Shown here: positions 9,540 to 17,067 of the stretch, one piece after another | Numbering within the stretch: position 1 is the stretch's first letter | Layout: the number at the start of each line of letters is the position of its first letter | Assembly: GCA_016179875.1 (NCBI GenBank) | Contig: JACPCH010000124.1 | Location: forward strand, 1 to 37,632 | DNA length: 37,632 nucleotides | Direction of reading: 5' to 3' | Source of the DNA: Candidatus Rokuibacteriota bacterium | Lineage (GTDB): Bacteria > Methylomirabilota > Methylomirabilia > Rokubacteriales > CSP1-6 | Translations under genes and position numbers: made by a program | The notes under the pieces: generated by a model | Database searches by the model: none | Told to the model about the DNA's origin: nothing | The model's input: only the letters and a program-made list of their open reading frames with translations

Positions 9540-9807
9540 TCTTCAGCCCATCGGTCTCAGCGGCGGCGAACTCTTTCGATATGGCCGCACACTCGGCCTG
9601 GATCGCAGGGTCTGCGGCCATTTGGGCCATTACCTCCTCGAAGGCCCGTTCCTTGCGCTTAGCCGCGAATTCCTGAAGAGCCACGGTGACGAGTCGGTTG
9701 AGGTTTTCACGCAGCTCAGGCGGGGCGGCTGCCTTCACGTCGTCGACGAGTTGCCGCGCTAGCGCCACGCTTCGACGAACCGTCTTGGGGTGGGTCTTCG
9801 CTTTCAT
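9532..9807 (-). CDS. Antitoxin partner of MazF (ribbon-helix-helix-like)
   Basis: MKAKTHPKTVRRSVALARQLVDDVKAAAPPELRENLNRLVTVALQEFAAKR; 8-nt overlap with mazF; GGAGGTG Shine-Dalgarno upstream of ATG. Confidence 0.8.
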   Translation of the reverse strand: MKAKTHPKTVRRSVALARQLVDDVKAAAPPELRENLNRLVTVALQEFAAKRKERAFEEVMAQMAADPAIQAECAAISKEFAAAETDGLKND

Positions 9808-9820
9808 GTCACACCTCCAA

Positions 9821-9835
9821 TCACACAAAATGTGA
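9821..9835. promoter_or_regulatory. Perfect palindrome TCACA-CAAAA-TGTGA just upstream of the antitoxin start; candidate autoregulatory operator
   Basis: TCACACAAAATGTGA located 14 nt upstream of the antitoxin ATG. Confidence 0.4.
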
Positions 9836-10041
9836 CCCATCGAAGCTTCCTTGTCAACACTGCCATTGCCATGCCAATCATCACCTGACCGGGGGACTCA
9901 TGGAAGGGATTCGACCGTTGAGTAGCGACGGAAGGGTGTTCGCCCGGTACCCATCTTTGAGCGCCTGCTCGAGCTGGCTGCGTCGCCACAGCCGGAGGGC
10001 CTCCTCGGTGGGGCGCCGATCCCCGTGGTAGTGTGGGCCTG

Positions 10042-12633
10042 ATGGAGCTGCTCGAGCGGTTCAAGTCCCGCTATCCTTTCGCCCTCGACGACTTCCAGCT
10101 CGAAGCGATCCAGGCGATCGAGGGCGGCCAGTCGGTCATCGTGTCGGCGCCGACGGGCGCCGGCAAGACGCTCGTCGCCGAGTTCGCGATCCACGCCGCG
10201 CTCGCGTCGGGCACCCGCCTGGCGTACACCACGCCGCTCAAGGCGCTGTCGAACCAGAAGTTCGCCGACTTCACGCGCGCCTTCGGCGCCGACACGGTGG
10301 GCATCCTCACCGGCGACGTCAAGGTGAACCCCCGGGCGCGCGTGCTGGTGATGACGACCGAGATCCTCCGCAACGCGCTCTACGGCTCCGGCCTCGACGA
10401 TCTCCGCTACATCGTGCTCGACGAGTGCCACTACATGGGCGACGAGGGGCGCGGCACCGTGTGGGAGGAGATCATCGTGGCGGCGCCGAAGGACGCCCAG
10501 CTCGTCGGCCTCTCGGCCACCGTGGCCAACGTCGAGGAGATCGCCGACTGGATCTCGCTCGTGCACCGGCCGATCGTCCCGATCTTCCACCCCGACCGGC
10601 CGGTGCCGCTCGCCTACGCGGTGGCCGACCTCGCGGCGGAGATCCACGCGCTCGACGCCGTGCGGGCGGGGCGCGCCCGGCTGGTGGGCGACGAGTCGCG
10701 CGGCCCCGACGCGCGCGGGCGCTGGTACCCGCGCCGCGTGGCCGACCCCGCGGCGCTCATCGACGCGCTGGCCGCGCGCGGCTGGCTGCCGGCGATCTAC
10801 TTCATCTTCAGCCGCGCCGGCTGCGAGCGCGCGCTGCAGGACGTGCTGGCCGAGGGCCGGAGCCTGCTCGCCCGCGCCCAGCAGGGCGAGGTGGACGGCG
10901 CGATCCGCGAGCTGCTCGCCGAGAGCCCGGCGGCCGGCGAGTCGTCGCTGAACCAGTCGGTGTTCGAGGCGCTGCGCCTCGGCGCGGGCCTCCACCACGC
11001 GGGCATCCTGCCGGGCGTCAAGCGCCTGATCGAGGTCCTGTTCGAGCGCGGGCTGTGCAAGGTCGTCTTCGCGACGGAGACGATGGCGCTCGGCATCCAC
11101 ATGCCGGCGCGGAGCGTGGTCCTCCAGAGCCTCACCAAGCGCACCGACCGCGGCTTCCGCTCGCTCTCGCACAACGAGCTGACGCAGATGGCGGGCCGCG
11201 CCGGGCGCCGCGGCATCGACCCCGAGGGCACCTGCGTCGTCGCGCTCGACGCCCGCGACGGCCTCGAGGGCGTGCTCCACGTGATCGACGGCGCCCCGGA
11301 GCCGATCGAGAGCCGCTTCAAGCTCGGCTACGGCTCGGTGGCGCTCCTGCTCGGCACCGGCGCCGAGCCCGAGGTGCTGCGGCGGCGGATCGAGTCGTCG
11401 TTCGGCCAGTACCAGAACCTGAAGCGCATCCGCGAGATGGACGCGGAGGTCGCGCGGCTGACCGGGCAGCGCGACGAGGCGCGACGGTACGAGGCGCCGT
11501 GCGGCGACTTCCCGCGCATCGGCCGCTACCGCCGGGCGCGCCAGGAGGTCGACGCCCGCCGCCAGGCGCTCGGGCGCGGGGCGCGGCGCGGCGAGCGGCC
11601 GGTCGCCGAGGCCGAGCCGGGGCGGCTCGCCCTCGTCCGGCGCAAGGGCGCGCCGAGCCTCGCGATGCTGCTGAGCGTCCACTCGATCCGCGGTCACCGG
11701 GTGCTGGTGGACGCGCTCCTGCCCCACGGCGCGGTGGTGCGGCTCAAGAGCGCGGCGATCAAGCGCGTGTTCTGGGCGACGCCGGCGCTCCACGTGCCGC
11801 GCGACCTCCACCGCGGGCACGGACGGGGCCTCGGCCACCTGGCCGGCGAGCTCGAGCGGCTCTCGGTGCCGGAGCTGCTCGAGCGCGAGCGCGCGCAGGG
11901 GCCCGAGGCGGCGCTGGCGGCGATCGAGTGTCACCGCTGCCCCTGGGGCGCGACCTCGCGCTGCGAGCGCGCCTGGCGCGACGTCGAGGCCACCGGCGAG
12001 CGCCTCCAGGGGCGCCGCGGGCAGCTCGAGGCCTTCCGCGGCGCCTACTGGCAGGAGTTCCTGCGCGTGGTGGAGGTGCTCGAGCAGTTCGGGGCCGTGC
12101 GTGACCGGCGCCTCGAAGCGAAGGGGCGGCTCATCGCGGGCCTGCGCCACGACAACGAGCTGCTGGTGGCCGAGTGCGTCGCCCGCGGCGTGTTCGCGGA
12201 CCTCACGGCGGCGGAGGCGGCGGCGGTCTGCTCGGCGCTCATCGAGGAGGCCCGCTCGGGCGAGCCCAACGTCGCGCGGCTCTTCCTGCGCAAGCGGCCG
12301 AAGCTCAGGCGCAAGCTCGACCAGCTCCTGGCCGTCGCCGACACCGTCCACGAGGCCCAGCGCTCGCGGCACCTCCGGATGCCCGTCGGCGTGCACCCGG
12401 GGTTCATGCCCGCGGTGCTCCGCTGGGCGTCGGGCGAGGACGACTGGACCGGGATCGTCGAGGACTCGTTCGGCGGCCACGAGGGCGACTTGATCCGCGC
12501 GATGCGCCGGCTCATCGACCTCCTGCGCCAGCTCGCCGAGAGCGCGGAAGTGCCGGCGGAGACGGCGCGGCTCCTGGCGCAGGTCGCGCGGGTCGTGGAT
12601 CGCGGCATCGTGCTGGAGTCGGCCCTGATATGA
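10042..12633 (+). CDS. Ski2/Mtr4-like DEAD/DEAH-box superfamily II helicase with DSHCT-like C-terminus
   Basis: SAPTGAGKTLVAEFA (Walker A), DECHYMGDEGRG, LSATVANVEE, QMAGRAGRRGID; C-terminal LIAGLRHDNELLVAECVARGVFADLTAAEAAAVCSALI. Confidence 0.92.
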   Translation: MELLERFKSRYPFALDDFQLEAIQAIEGGQSVIVSAPTGAGKTLVAEFAIHAALASGTRLAYTTPLKALSNQKFADFTRAFGADTVGILTGDVKVNPRARVLVMTTEILRNALYGSGLDDLRYIVLDECHYMGDEGRGTVWEEIIVAAPKDAQLVGLSATVANVEEIADWISLVHRPIVPIFHPDRPVPLAYAVADLAAEIHALDAVRAGRARLVGDESRGPDARGRWYPRRVADPAALIDALAARGWLPAIYFIFSRAGCERALQDVLAEGRSLLARAQQGEVDGAIRELLAESPAAGESSLNQSVFEALRLGAGLHHAGILPGVKRLIEVLFERGLCKVVFATETMALGIHMPARSVVLQSLTKRTDRGFRSLSHNELTQMAGRAGRRGIDPEGTCVVALDARDGLEGVLHVIDGAPEPIESRFKLGYGSVALLLGTGAEPEVLRRRIESSFGQYQNLKRIREMDAEVARLTGQRDEARRYEAPCGDFPRIGRYRRARQEVDARRQALGRGARRGERPVAEAEPGRLALVRRKGAPSLAMLLSVHSIRGHRVLVDALLPHGAVVRLKSAAIKRVFWATPALHVPRDLHRGHGRGLGHLAGELERLSVPELLERERAQGPEAALAAIECHRCPWGATSRCERAWRDVEATGERLQGRRGQLEAFRGAYWQEFLRVVEVLEQFGAVRDRRLEAKGRLIAGLRHDNELLVAECVARGVFADLTAAEAAAVCSALIEEARSGEPNVARLFLRKRPKLRRKLDQLLAVADTVHEAQRSRHLRMPVGVHPGFMPAVLRWASGEDDWTGIVEDSFGGHEGDLIRAMRRLIDLLRQLAESAEVPAETARLLAQVARVVDRGIVLESALI

Positions 12634-13130
12634 TGCGGGGCGTGCGGACCGCCACGCTCGCCGTCGCGACGCTCGCCGTCCTGCTCGCCGCCTGCGCCAC
12701 GATGCGCGGCGGGGTCGAGCAGCGGACGGCGCAGGGGCCGGTGGCCGAGGACGTGTGGGGCTACGCGGTGCTGGAATCGACCGGGCGCACGCCGAGCTTC
12801 GACGAGCGCCGCCACTGGGACAACCAGATGGACCAGAAGATCTCCGACTACCTCCGGGCCCATCCCGAGTTCGCCAACTCGCTCGAGATCGCGGCCTTCC
12901 GCTTCAATCGCCGGGTCACCATGGGCATGACCAAGGAGCTGGTGCTGCTCCTGCTCGGGCCGCCGCTGGTCGCGACCACGGAGCCGGCGCGGATGGAGGA
13001 GCTGGCGCGCCGGTACTGGCCGGCGATCAAGGCCGCCGGCGCGACGGAGGCGTGGGCGTACCCGCTCGGCTGGCGGATCTACTTCAAGGACACCCGCGTG
13101 GTGGACATCACCCAGTACCTCATCAGGTGA
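12630..13130 (+). CDS. Hypothetical lipoprotein
   Basis: MMRGVRTATLAVATLAVLLAACATMRGG (lipobox LLAAC), 166 aa, overlaps helicase stop. Confidence 0.7.
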   Translation: MMRGVRTATLAVATLAVLLAACATMRGGVEQRTAQGPVAEDVWGYAVLESTGRTPSFDERRHWDNQMDQKISDYLRAHPEFANSLEIAAFRFNRRVTMGMTKELVLLLLGPPLVATTEPARMEELARRYWPAIKAAGATEAWAYPLGWRIYFKDTRVVDITQYLIR

Positions 13131-13158
13131 CGCCGCCCCGGCGCCGTCCGCTCCGCTC

Positions 13159-14814
13159 GTGATCGAGTCCCGGCTCGTCGTGACCAAGGAGACGCCGCTC
13201 GCGCCGCGGGGGATGGTCGCGGCCGAGCATCCGGCCGGCGCGCGCGTGGGCGCCGCCGTGCTCGAGGACGGCGGCAACGCGGTGGACGCCGCCGTGGCCG
13301 CCGCCTTCGCGATGACCGTCGTCGAGCCCTTCATGTCCAGCATCGCCGGCGCCGGCACGATGCTCGTGTACCTGGCCGAGCGGGGCGAGTGCGTGGCGCT
13401 CGACTTCAACGGCGCGGCGCCGGCGCGCGCCCACGCGGCGATGTGGCGGATCACCGGCGGCGTCTCCGGCGGGCTCTTCGCCTGGCCGTGCGTGGAGGGC
13501 GCGGCCAACGAGCACGGTCACCTCTCGGTGGCCGTGCCCGGGTCGCTGGCGGGCCTGGCGCTCGCGCTCGAGCGCTTCGGCACGCTGAGCCTCGCCGACG
13601 CGCTCGCGCCGGCGATCGCGCTCGCGCGCGAGGGCTTCGTGCCGGACTGGTACCAGGCGCTCACGACCGCCCGCCACCTCGATGAGCTGGCGGCGGCTCC
13701 CGAGGCGGCGCGGATGTACCTGCGCGACGGGCACGCGATCCACCGGCCGCCGTCCATGGACGAGGGCGACCGCGTCCGGTACCCGGACCTCGCCCGGAGC
13801 CTCGAGCTGATCGCGCGGGAGGGGCCGGACGCCTTCTACCGCGGCGCGCTCGCGCAGGCGATCCACGAGGACATGGCGGCTCACGGCGGGCTCCTCACGC
13901 GGGAGGACCTCGCGGCCTACGAGGTGCACGTGGAGGCGCCGCTGACGGGGCGCTACCGCGACCTCGACCTCGCGTTCTCGCCGGGCGCGACCGGCGGGAT
14001 CACGGCGCTCGCCATCCTGAACATCCTCGACCAGCTCCCCCCGAGCCAGGCCGGCTGGCAGACGACCGGCGGGCTCCACTTCCGCGCCGAGGCCGTGCGG
14101 CGCGCCTTTCGCGACCGCCTGGCGCTCCTCGGCGATCCGCGGCACGTCGCGGCGCCGTGGGAGCGGCTGGCGTCCCCGGCGTACGCGACGGCGGTCGCCG
14201 CCGAGCTCCGGCGGGCCGGGAGCGCGGGCGGCCCGGGCCCGGCCGCCGCCGGCGCCGCCGACTGCACCACGCACGTCTCGGTGGTGGACCGGCGGCGCAA
14301 CATGGTGGCGCTCACCCACACCGCGGTCTCGATCTTCGGCTCGCGCGTCGTCGTGCCCGGCACCGGCATCCTGCTGAACAACGGCATGATCTGGTTCGAT
14401 CCGGAGCCCGGCAAGCCGAACTCGGTCGGGCCGGGCAAGCGCGCGCTCGTCAACATGGTGCCGGTCCTCGCCTTCCGCCGGGGCGCGCCGCACCTCACGC
14501 TCGGCGCCCCCGGCGGGCGCCGGATCGTGTCGGCGATCCCGCAGGTCGTCGCCACGCTCGTGGACGGCGCGCCGTCGCTCCAGGCGGCGATCGAGGCGCC
14601 GCGCCTGCACACCGAGGGCGGCGAGCTGCTCGTGGACGACCGGGTGGGGGAGGGGGCGCTGGCGGGGCTGGCGCGGCTCGGCCACCAGGTCGTGGCGCGG
14701 CACGAGACGTACGCCAGCATGAACTTCGCCAAGCCGGTGGGGGTGCGGGTCACCGCGCAGGGGCTCGAGGCCGGGCTCGACCCCTTGCGTCCCGCCGCCG
14801 CGGCCGGATACTAG
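13159..14814 (+). CDS. ggt: Gamma-glutamyltransferase (Ntn-hydrolase)
   Basis: AAEHPAGARVGAAVLEDGGNAVDAAVAAAFAMTVVEPFMSSIAGAGTMLVY; CTTHVSVVDRRRNMVALTHT (catalytic Thr region); GILLNNGMIWFDPEPGKPNSV. Confidence 0.92.
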   Translation: MIESRLVVTKETPLAPRGMVAAEHPAGARVGAAVLEDGGNAVDAAVAAAFAMTVVEPFMSSIAGAGTMLVYLAERGECVALDFNGAAPARAHAAMWRITGGVSGGLFAWPCVEGAANEHGHLSVAVPGSLAGLALALERFGTLSLADALAPAIALAREGFVPDWYQALTTARHLDELAAAPEAARMYLRDGHAIHRPPSMDEGDRVRYPDLARSLELIAREGPDAFYRGALAQAIHEDMAAHGGLLTREDLAAYEVHVEAPLTGRYRDLDLAFSPGATGGITALAILNILDQLPPSQAGWQTTGGLHFRAEAVRRAFRDRLALLGDPRHVAAPWERLASPAYATAVAAELRRAGSAGGPGPAAAGAADCTTHVSVVDRRRNMVALTHTAVSIFGSRVVVPGTGILLNNGMIWFDPEPGKPNSVGPGKRALVNMVPVLAFRRGAPHLTLGAPGGRRIVSAIPQVVATLVDGAPSLQAAIEAPRLHTEGGELLVDDRVGEGALAGLARLGHQVVARHETYASMNFAKPVGVRVTAQGLEAGLDPLRPAAAAGY

Positions 14815-14846
14815 GCACACCCGTGCTCAACGAGGAGGGTCACCGC

Positions 14847-15107
14847 ATGGCCGAGCTCGAGGAAAAAGTCATCGCGAGCTGGAAGTACCGGAAGGGCGCG
14901 CTCGACCCGAAGACCGCGTTCCTCTGCTACCTGGCGGCGAACCTCGCCGCCGGCAACACCCACTGAGCGAAGCGCGACCTGGCAGGTGCCAGGGCATCGG
15001 GCGCGAGCGAAGACGAGGTGCGCGAGGCGATCAGCTTCGCGATCCGCGCCAACGCGGCGAAGACGCACGCGGACATCCTGCAGGTGTACGCCGATGGCGG
15101 ACGTTAG
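14847..15107 (+). CDS. Probable selenoprotein, CMD/AhpD-like (86 aa, Sec40 encoded by TGA 14964-14966)
   Basis: Read through the TGA: MAELEEKVIASWKYRKGALDPKTAFLCYLAANLAAGNTHUAKRDLAGARASGASEDEVREAISFAIRANAAKTHADILQVYADGGR*. In-frame, CMD-like continuation after TGA; SD GAGGAGGGT upstream; hairpin CCTGGC-AGGT-GCCAGG downstream of the TGA. Confidence 0.8.
14978..14993 (+). promoter_or_regulatory. Candidate bacterial SECIS apical hairpin for the selenoprotein at 14847
   Basis: CCTGGC (14978-14983) / loop AGGT / GCCAGG (14988-14993): perfect 6-bp stem; loop starts 17 nt after the TGA and has G at position 2. Confidence 0.7.
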
Positions 15108-15405
15108 CCTCACCGCGGCGTTCTCCACGGTCCCCGCGGCCGAGGCCGAGGAGATCAAGCGGGTGCTCGTCGAGACCGTCGAGCAGCTCGCGCGCGACGA
15201 CGGCGCGTTCACGCGGGCCAAGCTCGTCTTCACCGAGTCCGACGAGCGGTGCGGGCTCACCGCGGAGCTCGACGGCGTCAAGAAGGAAGGCGTCCCGCTC
15301 CAGCTCGACCTCGATCAGCTCGAGGACGCCAAGACCTCGGCGGGGGCGCGCGCCCAGCTCAAGGAGGCGCTCCGGCTGTACTTCCGGAAGGTCCTTGGCC
15401 GGTAG
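15094..15405 (+). CDS. Hypothetical protein, 103 aa, overlapping the end of the upstream selenoprotein gene
   Basis: MADVSLTAAFSTVPAAEAEEIKRVLVETVEQLARDDGAFTRAKLVFTESDERCGLTAELDG...; 14-nt overlap suggests translational coupling. Confidence 0.6.
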   Translation: MADVSLTAAFSTVPAAEAEEIKRVLVETVEQLARDDGAFTRAKLVFTESDERCGLTAELDGVKKEGVPLQLDLDQLEDAKTSAGARAQLKEALRLYFRKVLGR

Positions 15406-16099
15406 CGACGAGGGCCTGCTCCTCTTCGCCTGGCGCGGCTGCGTCTTCCGCGTCCCGGACGGCGTCCAGCCGCCGAAGGGCGGCTCGCTCTTCTTCTGCC
15501 GCCACCTCGCCGCGCGCCCGGGCGAGCGCGTCCTCGAGCTCGGCGCCGGCCTCGGGCTCGGCGCGGTGCTCCTGGCCCGGCAGGGCGCGGCGGTCGTGGC
15601 GACCGACGTGGTCCCCGCCGCGGTGGAGGCGGTCCGGCTGAACGCGCTCCTCAACGGCGTGACGGTGGACGCGCGGCTCGGCGACTGCTACGCCCCCGTC
15701 GCCGGCGAGCGCTTCGACCTCGTCTGCACGAACCCGCCGCAGATGCCGACGCCGCCCGGCCGCGGGCGGGACGACGCCGCGGCCGCCGCCGACAACGGCG
15801 GCGCCGACGGCTGGGCGCTCCTGGACCGGGTGATCGCGGGCGCGCGCGGCCATCTCCGGCCGGGCGGGCGGCTCGTGTTCACGATCTTCGCGTTCCTCGG
15901 GCGCGAGACCGCGTACGCCAGGCTCGAGGCCGCCGGGCTGGTCCCGTCGATCGTCGCCCGCGAGACCCAGCCGTTCCCGCGCATCGGCTACGAGCGGCTC
16001 GAGCACATCCGCGCCGTGGAGCCCGAGGCCACGGTGCCCGCCACCGGCGTGCCGGCCACGGTCGAGCGCTTCGTCGTCCAGGGCGCGCTCCCGGCCTGA
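15395..16099 (+). CDS. Methyltransferase (HemK/PrmC-like small-domain MTase)
   Basis: VLELGAGLGLGAVLLARQGAAVVATDVVPAAVEAVRLNALLNGV...FDLVCTNPPQMPTPPG (NPPQ motif). Confidence 0.82.
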   Translation: MAGSDEGLLLFAWRGCVFRVPDGVQPPKGGSLFFCRHLAARPGERVLELGAGLGLGAVLLARQGAAVVATDVVPAAVEAVRLNALLNGVTVDARLGDCYAPVAGERFDLVCTNPPQMPTPPGRGRDDAAAAADNGGADGWALLDRVIAGARGHLRPGGRLVFTIFAFLGRETAYARLEAAGLVPSIVARETQPFPRIGYERLEHIRAVEPEATVPATGVPATVERFVVQGALPA

Positions 16100-16106
16100 G
16101 ACGCCC

Positions 16107-16850
16107 GTGACCCGGCGCCTCATCGTCAACGCCGACGACTTCGGGCTCACCCGCGGCGTGAGCGCCGGGATCCTCGCGGCCTGGCGCCACGGTATCGTGA
16201 CGAGCGCGACCCTGCTCGCGACGATTGTGGTCGAGGATGACCTGCTGAGCGCGGCGCGCGACGCGGGCCTGGGCCTCGGCCTTCACGTGAACCTCACGCT
16301 CGGGCGGCCGCTGTCCGGGCGGAGCTCGCTCACCGGCGCCGACGGCCGCTTCGTCCGCGACGCGCGGCGCGCCGCGGCCAGGGCCGCGGCCGCCGACGTC
16401 GAGCGCGAGCTCGAGGCCCAGCTCGACCGCTTCGCGGCGCTGGTCGGCCGCGCGCCCACGCACCTCGACACGCACCACCACGTCGGCCTGCACGAGCCGG
16501 TGGCCGGCGTCGTGCTGGCCGCCGCGCGCCGCTTCGGCCTGGCGGTGCGGAGCCAGAACGCCGCGGCTCGCGCGCGCGCCCGCGCGGCCGGGCTCCGGAC
16601 GCCGGACCACTTCTTCGGCGAGTCGGGGCCCGGCGCCTACTGGACGCCGGCGACGACGCGCGCGCGCCTGGCGGCGCTGCCGCCGGGCGTGTCGGAGTTC
16701 ATGGCGCATCCCGGCTGGTACGACGCCGGCCTCGCCGGGAGCCGCTACGGGCGCCAGCGCGAGACCGAGCTGGTCGGGCTCGGCACGCCCGCCGCGCGCG
16801 CGACGGCCGCCGCGCTCGGCATCCGGCTCTGCCACTTCGGCGACCTGTAG
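16107..16850 (+). CDS. ChbG/HpnK family (YdjC-like) deacetylase
   Basis: RRLIVNADDFGLTRGVSAGILAAWRHGIVTSATLLAT...GLHVNLTLGRPLS...PTHLDTHHHVGLHEPV...EFMAHPGWYD. Confidence 0.9.
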   Translation: MTRRLIVNADDFGLTRGVSAGILAAWRHGIVTSATLLATIVVEDDLLSAARDAGLGLGLHVNLTLGRPLSGRSSLTGADGRFVRDARRAAARAAAADVERELEAQLDRFAALVGRAPTHLDTHHHVGLHEPVAGVVLAAARRFGLAVRSQNAAARARARAAGLRTPDHFFGESGPGAYWTPATTRARLAALPPGVSEFMAHPGWYDAGLAGSRYGRQRETELVGLGTPAARATAAALGIRLCHFGDL

Positions 16851-16851
16851 T

Positions 16852-17058
16852 CTGGATTATTGATGAACGGATTGGCGGCGACCGAGCGGGTGGCACCGGG
16901 TGCGGCCCCGGCGGGGCGGGCGGAGTGGGACCCCTCGACCGCTCGCCGTTCGGAGAACGGCGGGTGCGGTCGACGGGTGACGGAGCCCGACCGGTCGGGG
17001 CCGCACCCGGCGCCAGGACCCGCTCGCCTCGCGCGGTGGGCGTTCATGAATAATCCAG
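16852..17058. mobile_element. MITE-like palindromic element with 18-bp terminal inverted repeats and near full-length internal complementarity
   Basis: Left CTGGATTATTGATGAACG (16852-16869); right CGTTCATGAATAATCCAG (17041-17058), 17/18 complementary; internal arms GCACCGGGTGCGGCCCCG / CGGGGCCGCACCCGGCGC and CGCCGTTC-GGA-GAACGGCG at the centre; no transposase. Confidence 0.6.
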
Positions 17059-17067
17059 GCTAGCGGG

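Noticed and set aside
16860-17063. Small ORFs within the palindromic element
   Set aside because: Composition dictated by the inverted-repeat GC-rich sequence; no protein-like motifs and no ribosome-binding context.
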